Under the pieces are notes generated by a model that saw only the letters and a list, made by a program, of their open reading frames with translations, made no database searches and was not told where the DNA came from. From Marthasterias glacialis (Eukaryota; Echinodermata; Asteroidea; Forcipulatida; Asteriidae): a DNA stretch of 64,000 nucleotides. The number at the start of each line of letters is the position of its first letter. Position 1 is the stretch's first letter. A program made the translations under genes and the position numbers. This document shows, piece after piece, positions 12,417-24,386 of this stretch. Where the stretch lies: NCBI GenBank assembly GCA_911728455.2, contig OU452219.1, positions 24,239,219-24,303,218 of the forward strand, in the 5' to 3' direction.

Positions 12417-15400
12417 ATGTTTTTCTTCACATGATCAAAAATGAAAGAATCATACAATATTGATATAATAAAAACTGTATTAAAAATGACATTTTGTGTT
12501 AACAATCCAAATGTGTCACGCTCGAAACAAAATTGTTTGTGATACAAGACATTTGTTGCATACAAATGATCTAATTCATGTCAAGAATTGTTTTGAAAAT
12601 AACAATGTTTTATTTCATGATGATAGATTCACTTCAGATACCCTCTACTTTTAACTATTAGCTGGCAAATTGTAAGTTTTGTGTTGGACATTACAGTTGT
12701 TTCGAATGTTACAACTGTTAAAATGGAAAAGTTGTTTTGCTGATATAGTAATAATGTAATTAGATACTTCACTGATTTAGGCTGTGATGGGAAGCTACAT
12801 GTACCTTAAGTTTCTTCCAAAAATGTTTTTCTTCACATGATCAAAAGTGAAAGAATCATACAATATTGATATAATAAAAACTGTATTAAAAATGACATTT
12901 TGTGTTAACAATCCAAATGTGTCACGCTCGAAACAATTTTTTTGTGATACAAGACATTTGTTGCATACAAATGATCTAATTCATGTCTAGAATTGTTTTG
13001 AAAATAACAATGTTTTATTTCATGATGATAGATTCACTTCAGATACCCTCTACTTTTAACTATTAGCTGGCAAATTGTAAGTTTTGTGTTGGACATTACA
13101 GTTGTTTCGAATGTTACAACTGTTAAAATGGAAAAGTTGTTTTGCTGATATAGTAATAATGTAATTAGATACTTCACTGATTTAGGCTGTGATGGGAAGC
13201 TACATGTACCTTAAGTTTCTTCCAAAATGTTTTTCTTCAGATGATCAAAAGTGAAAGAATCATACAATATTGATATAATAAAAACTGTTTTAAAAATGAC
13301 ATTTTGTGTTAACAATCCAAATGTGTCACGCTCGAAACGATTTTTTGGTGATACAAGACATTTGTTGTTAAAAAAATACTCTAATTCATGTCTAAAATTG
13401 TTTTGAAATTAACAATGTTTTATTTCATGATGATTGATTCACTTCAGATAACCTCTACTTTTAACTATTAACTGGCAAATTGTAAGTTTTGTGTTGGAAA
13501 TTACAGTTGTTTCGGACATTACAGTTGTTTTGTACATTACAGTTGTTTTGGACACTACAGTAGTTTTGGACATTACAGTTTTTTTGGACATTACAGTTGT
13601 TTCCAACGTTACAACTGTTAAAATGGAAAAGTTGTTTAGCTGATATAGTAATAATGTAATAAGATACTTCACTGATTTATGCTGTGATGGGAAGCTACAT
13701 GTACCTTAAGTTTCTTCCCAAATGTTTTGCTTCACATGATAAAAAATGAAAGAATCATACAATATTGATATAATAAAAACTGTATTAAAAATGACATTTT
13801 GTGTTAACAATCCAAATGTGTCACGCTCGAAACAATTTTTTGTGATACAAGACATTTGTTTGCATACAAATGATCTAATTCATGTCTAGAAATGTTTTGA
13901 AAACAACAATGTTTTATTTCATGATGATTGATTCACTTCAGATACCCTCTACTTTTAACTATTAACTGGCAAATTGTAAGTTTTGTGTTGGACATTACGG
14001 TTGTTTTGGACATTACAGTTGTTTCGGACAAAACAGTTGTTTCGGACATTACAGTTGTTTCGGACATGACAGTTGTTTCGGACATTACAGTTGTTTTGAA
14101 CGTTACAACTGTTAAAATGGAAAAGTTGTTTTGCTGATATAGTAATAATGTAATTAGATACTTCACTGATTTATTCTGTGATGGGAAGCTACATGTACCT
14201 TAAGTTTCTTCCAAAATGTTTTTCTTCCAATGATAAAAAATGAAAGAATCATACAATATTGATGTAATAGAAACTGTATTAAAAATTACCTTTTGTGTAA
14301 ACAATCCAAATGTGTCACGCTCGAAACAATTTGTTTGTGATACAAGATATTTGTTGCATACAAATGATCTATTTCATGTTGAGAATTGTTTTGAAAATAA
14401 CAATGTTTTATTTCATGATGATTGATGCACTTCAGATACCCTCTACTTTTAACTATTAGCTGGCAAATTGTTAATTTTTTGTGTTGGACATTACAGTTGT
14501 TTCGGACATTACAGTTGTTTTGGACATTACAGTTGTTTTGAATGTTACAACTGTTAAAATGGAAAAGTTGTTTTGCTGATATAGTAATAATAAAATTAGA
14601 TACTTCACAGATTTATGCTGTGATGGGAAGCTACTTGTACCTTAAGTTTCTTCCAAAATGTTTTTCTTCACATGATCAAAAGTGAAAGAATCATACAATA
14701 TTGATGTAATAAAAACTGTATTAAAAATGACATTTTGTGTAAGCAATCCAAATGTGTCACGCTCGAAACAATTTGTTTGTGATACAAGATATTTGTTGCA
14801 TACAAATGATCTATTTCATGTTGAGAATTGTTTTGAAAATAACAATGTTTTATTTCATGATGATTGATGCACTTCAGATACCCTCTACTTTTAACTATTA
14901 GCTGGCAAATTGTTAATTTTTTGTGTTGAACATTACAGTTGTTTCGGACATTACAGTTGTTTTGGACATTACAGTTGTTTTGAATGTTACAACTGTTAAA
15001 ATGGAAAAGTTGTTTTGCTGATATAGTAATAATGTAATTAGATACTTCACTGATTTATGCTGTGATGGGAAGCTACATGTACCTTAAGTTTCTTCCAAAA
15101 TGTTTTCTTCACATGATAAACAATGAAAGAATCATACATTATTGATATAATAAAAACTGTATTAAAAATGACATTTTGTGTTAACAATCCAAATGGGTCA
15201 TGCTCAAAACAATTTTTTTGTGATACAAGAAATTTGTTGCATACAAATGATCTAATTCATGTCTAGAATTGTTTTGAAAATAACAATGTTTTATTTCATG
15301 ATGATTTATTCACTTCAGATACCCTCTACTTTTAACTATTAGCTGGTAAATTGTAAGTTTTGTGTTGGACATTACAGTTGTTTCGGACATTACAGTTGTT

Positions 15401-15556
15401 TTGGACATTACAGTTGTTTCGGACATTAAAGTTGTTTCGAACGTTACAACTGTTAAAATGGAAAAGTTGTTTTGCTGATATAGTAATAATGTAATTTGAT
15501 ACTTCACTGATTTATGCTGTGATGCGAAGCTACATGTACCTTAAGTTTCTTCCAAT
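12417..15556. repeat. Seven-unit macrosatellite with an internal 18-bp VNTR
   Basis: Seven tandem units start at about 12417, 12823, 13227, 13722, 14216, 14658 and 15100, each opening with ATGTTTTTCTTCACATGAT or a close variant. Unit lengths are 406, 404, 495, 494, 442, 442 and 456 bp. Nearly all the length difference comes from an 18-bp repeat inside each unit (GGACATTACAGTTGTTTC), present 1, 1, 6, 6, 3, 3 and 4 times. The 18-mer is six codons and keeps the frame on either strand (DITVVS in one direction), producing short repetitive ORFs of doubtful meaning. Confidence 0.95.
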
Positions 15557-16360
15557 ATGAAATAATAAATAGGTTCTCCAACTCCTTTATTTTCTAGTAA
15601 TTAAAAATTGATATTTTTTTGGATGTTATACAAATTGTTTAAGGAAAATTAGACTTTTTAAGAACAAAGTTTTTTAACAAATTACTGCAATAGCGTATTG
15701 TTTCTTTCTACTAAAATTCTACTACTTTGGTAAATGTGTGTGAGGTATCGTTGAACAGTTGAATGTAAACAATGTTGTTTTGGTTGAAAAATATTTTAAA
15801 AAGTCAGAAACAATATTATTTTTCATATTGAAAATGAATGAATATGAATGGAACTTTAAGAAATTGCACAGTAATCCAAAATATCTGCTCTATTTTGATA
15901 AAACGGTTCAAGTGAAAATGGTGTTTCTGAAAAAACATTTTTCGCAAGCATTCTTACCCCTCATTTGACTCAATAGGACTAAAATTTATTTATTAAGCTA
16001 TGGGAGATCAATCTAAGTCAATTCTGGAAAATAAAAATTAAAAACTGATTTGCAGTTCTGTTTATTTACCAAATTTGAGGCTCTCAAAGTGCCATTCAAC
16101 TTTTTGGTATGTTAAAAAGAACCAAGAGCCTTATTTGTCCTACCCTACAAGGCAAGAGAAATAAGCATACGTAACAAGTATCAGACAAAGCAAAATATTC
16201 AATTTACTGTTCCATGATTTCTCATAAATTATGCGCACATATTTCAGGGAAAAGAGTGTTAAAGTACTTTTGCTGAAAAATGCAACATCGAGCTGTCCAA
16301 GTTATGAACCATCCAACCAACGAATTGTCAGACTAATGGGCCGGCGAAAGATAGAAAGGA
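15557..16360. other. AT-rich spacer without a recognised gene
   Basis: An ORF at 15759-15968 is lysine- and phenylalanine-rich, with no recognisable domain or splice context. I treat this stretch as non-coding. Confidence 0.55.
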
Positions 16361-17114
16361 ATAGACCAATTGCGCGAACAATGTTTACATGTCATCACGT
16401 GACCTATTGTGGGTACTACGTCATCTGAGCTGATGGCAAACTACGTGCAAATACATGCCGTGACTGACAGAGTTACACCCAAAGTCGGCTTTTGGTAATA
16501 ATAACACAGTTAAGCCATTTTATGAAGTTGTATGTTGTGACATTGATATTAATCACATTACTGTTTCATAAACTACCAGTATTCTACTACAAAAGAACGA
16601 CTTTGTATCCACCCATCTGTTATTGTGTTTGTAATGTAGGCCTCAATCATTGCAAAAAAGGGTAAAGAACATTGAAAAAGTGAGCATTTATACCTAGCCT
16701 TGCGAAATTTCAAATAAGCAAAGGAATCAGTTTTGGAAAGTAATTTCTTTGGACGATTCAGCTTCAAAACTTTGAAATTCTTGTGTTGAAAAGTGTGTGG
16801 TTGGGGTCGTCTGGCCTAAACATTCCATCGTGCACTAGTATAGTACACATCAAGCACATTTATATATTACTTGTACAATTTCCAAGACTTGCTGGAACTG
16901 TCCTTACTGGCTTTATTCAGCCATTTGAAGGTCTCTGGAACAAACTCTTGGATAGAATATTTTTCACAGATTTTGAGAAAGAAAAGTCTCGATCGAATAA
17001 ACAAATGCAACAATCATCATGTACCGTACGGCACTTTCCTATGGAGGACGTCGTGTTTGTTTACATCTATTACCCACAATAGGTCTCGTGACGCGGGTCA
17101 CGCAATCGGTTTAT
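16361..17114. mobile_element. TIR family ATAGACC, copy 2 (inverted relative to copy 1)
   Basis: It starts ATAGACCAATTGCGCGAAC and ends GGTCACGCAATCGGTTTAT. Internally it is the reverse complement of copy 1: its right half matches the left half of copy 1 (AAGACTTGCTGGAACTGTCC) and its left half matches the right half of copy 1. It lies about 4.7 kb away, on the other side of the macrosatellite, so the pair forms a large inverted repeat around it. Confidence 0.85.
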
Positions 17115-18311
17115 TATGAACTCTCACCCAGTTACTGCACGCGAGCTGATTTTAAGGCCAGATGGCGTGTATTTTATACCAATATTTTCCCTGCCATAAA
17201 TTGGATGATGTAAACTTTGTTTCACCCATCACACAAAGAGGACAGATGATACTGAAACTTTTTTCGGAAATTCTGGGGGTTATGTGTAATCCCAGCTCCA
17301 GAACTCTCCCCAGGATTTTTCAAAACTGTGGGGCATTTTGGACCAAAATTTTGAGTGTGGCCGAAGCATGCTGAATTGGTAGCAGATTCTTGGAATGTTT
17401 TTATTTAATGTTTATGTTTGGTTTGAAAAGCTCTATTGTGCAATCTGGACCATTTGAAATGGTTTTACGTTAGCATTTTTTGTGAATTTGATATTAAAAT
17501 CTATAAAAAAAAATGTTTTGTTTGCATATCGGCCGTATTTTCAGCATATCAACCCATAATTTGCCTGTATCGGCCCGATACGCTAGCTTTTCATGGGGAG
17601 ATCCCTGGTCTTCATCATAAGGAGCCCTGCCCTTAAAAATATTTGTAATGGTTTTTAAACAGAAAATCATTAAAAATGTATACTACATGTACATACAAAA
17701 ATAGTATCACAGCCATTTAGTCTCTTGTCTCTTCACTTTCTCCTAATATGCATCGTCAGTTTAAGCTAATAATGATTCTTTGAATTTATGTTTAAAAACC
17801 TGTTAAAATATGCAAGGTATTGCTCACCTGCTGATTTACTCTCTTGCTCTTGCTGCCAATACACTGTAGCTGGTAGGTTTCTGGAGATTAGCACACAGTA
17901 TCACGTCTTGGTGATTATCTACATGTATAAAACAAAGCAATCATGTCAGATTTTTACTAAAACTATCAGTGCCCTCTAAAATAGCAATGGTCAATCACTG
18001 TATGTTTAATGAGGCAGATGAGTGAAGTTAATCTTTTTTGCAAAACAAGGAATAACAAGTCTGATTTGTTCTTTTGTAGACATATGTATATAACATGCAA
18101 TCTTTGTAATTCAATGGGAAAATATAATTTTCATTTACAGTGGTTGCAATATAATTTAGTATAATAAATATTTTCAAAACCAACACTAGTAAGCTCAAAA
18201 GTAAGCTCAAACCACAATTTTTTTCTTAACCGTCAGTTATTAATCATACATGACTTGACCTACATATGGAAGTCTGCAAACAAAAATGTGACCTTGTTTT
18301 TTTTATAAACT
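17115..18311. other. AT-rich spacer without a recognised gene
   Basis: No domain-bearing ORF or clear repeat was recognised. Confidence 0.55.
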
Positions 18312-18680
18312 AGACCATTAATTAGATAGATGTTAATTTTTGCATCGGGGGAATGAATATAAATTTCAATTTGCCTTACACCGATGTGTGATAAGCACTG
18401 TATACTCAGTGCTTTCATTCCCCCGATGCAAATGTTAACATCTATCTAATAGGTTGCGGTACCTGCCGCTAATAATACTGGATTCGAACTGGCCCCTCGT
18501 CACCGGGCGTGCTCAGTGGTCTAGTGGTTAAGACATCTGCTCTAGTCATGCGGGAGTCGTGGGTTCGAATCCCACCCGAGTTGCCTGTGGAATTTTTTTC
18601 CACAGGACTCAAAAGCACTGAGTATACAGTGCTTATCACACATCGGTGTAAGGCAAATTGAAATTTATAGACCATTAATG
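18312..18680 (+). mobile_element. tRNA-derived SINE with an inverted partner tail
   Basis: A tRNA-like head carries an A box (TGGTCTAGTGGTTA, 18517-18530) and a B box (GGTTCGAATCC, 18562-18572). A tail follows that ends near AGCACTGAGTATACAGTGC and AATTGAAATTTATA. The tail is repeated in inverse orientation on the left (18356-18411). Nested within that, ATTAGATAGATGTTAA...GGGGGAATGA (about 18319-18354) pairs with 18412-18450. The whole block can fold into a large hairpin, probably from two opposed insertions. A second family member is at 62530-62715. Confidence 0.8.
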
Positions 18681-19990
18681 TTAACCAGAGTAGGCGCCAG
18701 ATGCCATGTATCAACACAAATATTTTTCAAGCCAGCAAATGGGTGACGTTAAAACATGCAATCAGAATACCGGAACAAAGGTTGCCCAGAAATTCCACTG
18801 CTGATCATGCACACAACGTCTGACGCTTCGATTCCTCCACACAAAGAGAAAACATTGTCTGGAATATTTTGCTGTTTTCTCACTACTGAGCGCTGGTTTG
18901 TGTGTAATCCCCGATTCCAGACATTCGTCCTTTTGTTCAAAGAAGAGGCATCAAGAGGCCTCCACCATTGTTTCTTCATTATATTTCACCTCAATGGAGG
19001 TAAGTCAGAGTAAACCAGGAATCTAGCACTGGTAGGACGTCAGTCTCCGTTGCACTACTACTGATGTCCCGGATTTAAAGTTGTCGCTACATTGCGAAAA
19101 AAATTATAACTACATTATTTCATTGTTTTACCTGATTAAGTTAGCTGAAACTTCGTCCATATATTCCTTGTGTCCAAAACTCGTGGAAGGGTGGGTTCAT
19201 AAATCTTTTAAATGTTTTGACCCAACATAATTTGGAAAAATAAAAAGAGAGCAAAATCTGAAATTGATGTACATGTACACCATTAAAACTACTCTGTGTA
19301 ACACACGAACAATGCGCATGCGCAGAATGTACCTAGCAACGCCGAAAGAGGGTGCGGTTTCAATCAGCATCGTGAACTACCAAAACTGTTGAGTTTCGTG
19401 ACTTGAATACTGTACAAAATGCATGCATTATGTATACACACTATGAAAGCCGCGCCCAAACACTGTAATGCACATGCGTGCAAAACTACTTGTTGCTATG
19501 CAGTTAGAGCATGCGCATTGAATATACCTCGTCTGGCGAGTAGGTTGTGTTCCTGAGAATTTCTACACGTTCGCGTTTTATTTTACGAGTAATTTTTACC
19601 AATGTGGAAATAGACATTCTAAAGCTAATGCAAGAAGTAGTTTTAAACACCAGGAATACATGGACGGACTTTCAGCTTCAAAAATCAGGTAAAAATAGGG
19701 GAAAATAACTCTTGTAATTTTTTTCGCATTGTAAAGAAGCTTCAAATCCAGGACGTCAGTAGTAGTGCAATGGAGACTGACGTCCTACCAGGGCTAACCA
19801 GGAATCCAACCATGGTTCTGGGTTTAGTACCAATCCTTTAACTAAGGATTTATATATATGTCGTAGGTTACGGCAATTCATGGTGCATGAACTTGAAATT
19901 TTCTCGCATGTTCAGGAGAGAAAACAAAACTCACGGTGCAATAAAAAGAATATTTTTTCTCTTGGCTTTTTCAAGTCAGGTTTTTTTTGT
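18681..19990. mobile_element. TTAA-flanked element, copy a (interrupted)
   Basis: It begins TTAACCAGAGTAGGCGCCAG and is homologous, in the opposite orientation, to 37833-38460 and in part to 56052-56440. It is split at 19014-19806 by a long-TIR element. Past the insertion, homology to copy b resumes (GGGTTTAGTACCAATCC, then GAGAAAACAAAAC...CAATAAA). The far end has diverged or been lost. The TTAA flank and CCAG terminus suggest piggyBac-like target choice; no transposase is encoded. Confidence 0.75.
19024..19796. mobile_element. Long-TIR (Mutator-like) element A with 10-bp target duplication
   Basis: This 773-bp element has terminal inverted repeats of roughly 40-80 bp that begin TAGC(A/C)CTGGTAGGACGTCAG. 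It is flanked by perfect direct repeats ACCAGGAATC (19014-19023 and 19797-19806). Removing the element and one repeat restores the sequence of the related TTAA element at 37833-38460, so the empty site is independently supported. TSDs of 9-11 bp with long TIRs are typical of Mutator-like elements. The interior has an NRF-1-like GCGCATGCGCA and no transposase. Confidence 0.85.
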
Positions 19991-20347
19991 GCCAAAATAA
20001 TAAGAGACCCGTTGTAGCATTATGAGATTTGGCTATATCAAGTTTTGATGCAACTTCACTTGGACCGTACATACACCAGATCATGTCCAGGAAGCCCATG
20101 TCCAAATGTTCAAAAAGGCCTCGTTGGGTCCAGGTAACTCGGACTACACTCAATCCTCAAAATAATGTTTACTGTACTGAACAATATGCTGAAAGTGAAT
20201 GCCATGATGCAAATATTTAGATATTCAAAGAGTAGTTTAAAGATTCAGGAATGTTTGGATAGACTTTCAGCTTCCAACATCAGGTAAACATGGGGGAAAC
20301 AACCCTTGTATCTTTTTCGCATTGTATTTGTTGAGAGTCGTTATCAT

Positions 20348-21777
20348 GGTTTCGAGTCACTTCGTACCTTTGCCACTTCGTACCTTTGCCACTTCGTACC
20401 TTGGTCACTTCGTACCTTTAAAGGTACGAAGTGACTTTGGACGTTTCGTACCCTGGACGCTTCGTACCTTTCAGAATTAACTTCGTACCACCCGTTAGTG
20501 TTGATTCCGGAATTCTACACAGGAATTATGCCCCGTTGTGTTGCGTCAGGAGGACGTGTGAGCACAACACACCAGTACCGCAGCAGTAAAATACCCGCCT
20601 TGTAATAATGCGTGAAACGAGAAATGTAACGGGAATTGCAACGTAGTCTTCAGTCAAAGCCGATGTGAATATTACAATTTTCTTATCAAGTATTTTTATA
20701 ACTATTATAAATTTCTCTAAGCATGAGTTTGTTTTAAAGATTTTGTTAAAGTGTATTATTTATTTCTTGTTTTGATTAATTTTAGTTAAAGACCTTTTTT
20801 AATTTTTAATTGTTTTGATTAATTTTAGTTAAAGACCTTTTTTAATTTTTCTAAATATTTGTTTTGACTTATTTTCGTTTAAGACCACTTTTTAATTTTG
20901 TTTTATAAATTGGTAAAATTAAATTCTTGTAAACATTTTAAAATAATTTAAACACAAGCAAGATTAATCTCTCTTTTGAAAATGTGGGGCTCTCTTTCGG
21001 CGTCTTTAGCGACGTCATTAGCGTGCGGTTTGACTTTGAAGGCCGCCACTGCTCGGGGATCAACGGGGCATTAACGACCCCCACTGCTTCCAATGGGGTC
21101 ATTAACGACCCCACTTGTCATAACTCCTGTGTAGAATTCTGAAGTCTATTGAGGGTACGAAGCGTCCAGGGTACGAAATGTCCAGAGTCACTTCGTACCT
21201 TGGTGAAGGTACGAAGTGACCAAGGTACGAAATGGCAAAGGTACGAAGTGACTACTCCTAGAACTATGAGGTTCGTTCCGCTATCGTCTCCACGAACCTC
21301 ATAGAGTGACATGTACAAAATCCTATTCGAAACTTTCTGCCCTTCACGTTTACATGGCTACAGTTCTTTTTTGAAATCAGATCTCGCCAAAACTAGGCTC
21401 TATGTGTTCTTTGAACTCTCATCGAGCGTTGCACGGGTCCAGAAAATCCATTCCGCAAACTAAAAGTTGTTAAAAAGTGACAAACTATCACCGTAATTCA
21501 GATCCCATTCAAACAGTATTGCAACAAAGATGGCAACCGGAGTTGCAAAATTAACTGGTACGTGGAACCAGCCCATAGGACCAGCGCATCGCATACCAGC
21601 ATAGAACACATAGAGCCTAGTTTTGGCGAGATCTGATTTCGAAAAAGAACTGTAGCCATGTAAACGTGAAGGGCAGAAAGTTTCGAATAGGATTTTGTGC
21701 ATGTCACTCTATGAGGTTCGTGGAGACGATAGCGGAACGAACCTCATAGTTCTAGGAGTACGAAGTGACCTGACACC
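20348..21777. mobile_element. Foldback element B with 8-bp TSD and CTTCGTACC arrays in its TIRs
   Basis: Exact 8-bp direct repeats GTTATCAT (20340-20347 and 21778-21785) flank the element. Both ends carry inverted arrays of an ACTTCGTACC motif (20357-20490, inverse at about 21150-21252). The outermost bases form an imperfect TIR (GGTTTCGAGTCACTTCG against GGTGTCAGGTCACTTCG). Minus the inserted element C and its extra TSD, it is about 913 bp. The interior holds AT-rich direct repeats (AATTTTAGTTAAAGACC) and a short GC-rich patch but no transposase. An 8-bp TSD fits hAT-type or similar cut-and-paste transposition; the superfamily is unassigned. Confidence 0.85.
21253..21760. mobile_element. Foldback element C, 158-bp TIRs, 9-bp TSD
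   Basis: A 508-bp element has two 158-bp terminal inverted repeats (21253-21410 and 21603-21760) that differ at only about two positions, so it is probably young. It starts TACTCCTAGAACTATGAGG. Exact 9-bp direct repeats CGAAGTGAC flank it (21244-21252 and 21761-21769). Each arm also has an internal hairpin (TATGAGGTTCGT...ACGAACCTCATA). Long TIRs with a 9-bp TSD are the Mutator-like signature. The ~190-bp centre encodes nothing recognisable. Confidence 0.92.
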
Positions 21778-21846
21778 GTTATCATACCCGGGACCAAGGA
21801 CGACGTCAGTGCAATGCACGGAGACTGGCGTCCTACCACCAGGGCT

Positions 21847-22480
21847 CCCCGCCGTTCCATCATGCAGGAAGTGACCATACCATGTGTCATTTTGACCATG
21901 AAATAAATGCGTAAATTGCCCAATTTATACAGCTCCATCTCCCACAAAATCCAGTCATCGTGCTGCTACAATTTCATAACTTACCATATGATGGAGAAAA
22001 CACAATAAAGGATGCCTTCAAAATTCTATTTCCTTGACATCAATCTGTGGCGGTTGAAATTTGAATCGAATTCCGTATCGGCCATCTTTAAAATTTAGCG
22101 CCAGACGCATGCGCTGTACATCAGCAACCGGCGCCGCCGTCAGTCAATACGGTTGCGCCCTCTGCCTTTGACTTCCATTCTAGGTCTCACTTAGGGGAGC
22201 AAGAAACCCTCACACAGTAACTGAAGAAAATGCAACAAAAATCTAGAAACGATTCAGAACTCTGCTCAGATTATCAGTAATTTATGTCCGCCGCTCATAT
22301 TAAGTTAGATAGTTATTTACTTTCGGTTTGGATTTTGTTTCGCGCACGCCGCAAACTTATTTTGTTTAATTAAAGAAGAGGAAGAAGCCGAAAATAAAAA
22401 CGACAACCAAAAGGTCCTGGTCGTCTTATATTTTTAGCCAGGGGGAGGTGCATCTACCGAAATCATGGAGGAAGGAGCCC
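21847..22480. promoter_or_regulatory. CpG-enriched, promoter-like stretch
   Basis: About 22070-22170 is CpG-rich and contains an NRF-1-like GCATGCGC and GGCGCCGCCG. A short purine-rich ORF follows at about 22370-22430. No gene could be attached to it. This is a weak regulatory candidate based on composition only. Confidence 0.25.
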
Positions 22481-24172
22481 TTCACGGCAAATTAGTTCAA
22501 ATAAATACATGGGCGGAAAACAAACCCCCCCCCCAAAAAAAAGGACTTGAGTAATAAGTTTTCCTTCGTAACTACACAGCACTATTATCGAATAAGAACC
22601 AGATTTTTCACTTTTAACATCGAACATTTGTAAAAAGTTCTAAACAAACTTTGACAGCGATAATCAACCGATTTTTGTTGCTCCACATTCAAAAGCATTT
22701 GCTGCTGCTGGTGCAACAATCATAACCATTTCCAGTTTTCAACATATGTGCCTATTTTTATTTTGTTTTAGTTTAAACATTTTTTATGCGTAGATGTTGA
22801 TGTTTTTTGCCCCTTGGGGAAAGGGAAGCTGGAAGACTCTGAAAAAGTGCAAATGTTACCAACCGGGCACTGAATTTGGTCCTTGTAAAAAGGTACATTT
22901 AGCAGAGCACAAGGGCAGGTACTCTCCAGGCTTTTTAATATTTAAAATATTTTAATATTTCATTAAACCCCCTCCCCCACCCCAGCACAATAAAGCCTAC
23001 ATTGTCAGCCTAACTCAATGAACATTCAGGGTGCTTACCCATAATACTACTCAACTTCCAATGCTAGAAGACCAATAATATAACATTACTTCTCAGTTTT
23101 GTGCCTCAGTTGACAAATAAAGCACCACATAACACCTTTTCAGCCAAACAATCTAGAACTGACAACAGTTTAACAGCAAAATAAATATTAATACAAATAA
23201 ACAAAAAGTGACAAAACAATTTTTCCTTCCATAAAAATAGCTTTTTATTTGATATTTCAAATTCAGCTTTTCATCCTGGAAAATACACATTATTATCAAA
23301 AATGAAAGAAAATATAACAACAATATGGGATTGAAAATGTCTGATCTGGACAACTTTATCCTCATTAAATGCAGGATTCTTGATAATTTGTTTTGTTAAG
23401 CGTAAGTAAACTGCAGACATAAAGTCATAGAATCAGGCACACAACAGTTAAATAAACAAGTCACATTACGTTGACAATTACACGGAAAATCTTACACTTG
23501 TCGACAAGAGTTGATATTTAGGAGTTCAACTCTTTCTGCTTAAAAAACAACTTTCAAGTATTATGTTTATCTAACTGTGATCGCTAAAACTTTCTTACCA
23601 ATTTCTTTTTCTGATTGACTAAGTGCAAATGTGACTTCCGAGTGCAGGTTTTACATTGACATGAAAGACAAGAGTTACCCTAAATTACCTTAACAGAAAT
23701 TCAGAGAGCTGCCAATGTTAAACTTTGCTTAAAAAATGTATTCCTTGCAGTTGAAGAATTCTCCTATTACAAAAGAATAACAGGATGGTAACATTTACAA
23801 ACAATAAACGAACAAATTACCAATAAGTCAATAACTGTTCCTACAAAGAAATTTGTTTCAGTGCTTATGAGCTATATGAAAGCTGACCATGATTTATCAA
23901 AAAGTCTTGCATTAATACAAATATTGAAGAAATATTGGAAACATGATGACTTTGACAGGAAACTTAAAGGATATGTGCCGAACTGCCTTGTCCATATGCC
24001 ATGTAAAAAATTTTAATTAATAAATAATGAATCAACTGAAAATTTACCCTTATACATTTTCTCAATTTATTTCATTTAAAACAATGCTCCCCGGAAAAAA
24101 GAGGCCTTCCTCATGATGTGATGTTACTGATGACACAAGGAACAAGACCACAATATCTGAACTGTTTGTTAC
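22481..24172. other. AT-rich DNA without a recognised gene
   Basis: Nothing identifiable was seen apart from homopolymer runs (C and A tracts near 22525-22545, C tract near 22975). Confidence 0.6.
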
Positions 24173-24180
24173 CATACATG

Positions 24181-24378
24181 CAGCAGCGTAACCAAGGGGT
24201 GAGGGGGGGGGGGGATGGGAGGCACGTGCCCCCCACAAATTTCCAGTGCCCCTCCAGGTGCCCCCATAAAAAATGTAGGTACATGTAATTCATCATACCT
24301 GGGTCCCCCAACTGAAAATCAATGCCGCTCTTGGGCCCCCCCCCCACCCCAATGAAAAAAATCCTGGCTACGCTGCTG
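24181..24378. mobile_element. hAT-like MITE with 8-bp TSD
   Basis: A 198-bp element has TIRs CAGCAGCGTAACCA and TGGCTACGCTGCTG (one mismatch). It is flanked by exact 8-bp direct repeats CATACATG (24173-24180 and 24379-24386). The interior holds G and C homopolymer tracts. An 8-bp TSD with CAG-starting TIRs is a hAT hallmark. It is too short to encode a transposase. Confidence 0.9.
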
Positions 24379-24386
24379 CATACATG

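Larger units (their letters stand above)
20205..21846. mobile_element. Second, truncated copy of element A (outer layer of a nest)
   Basis: The left part (about 20205-20339) matches the interior of 19024-19796 (GACTTTCAGCTTC...TCAGGTAAA...TTTTTCGCATTGTA). The right part (about 21786-21846) matches its right TIR (GGAGACTGGCGTCCTACC). The two parts are separated by element B at 20348-21777, which evidently inserted into it. The outer left end of this copy was not found. Confidence 0.7.

Noticed and set aside
18505..18585. Candidate tRNA gene
   Set aside because: The tRNA-like head is followed by a family-specific tail shared with 62530-62715, and the anticodon stem is weak, so it is a SINE.
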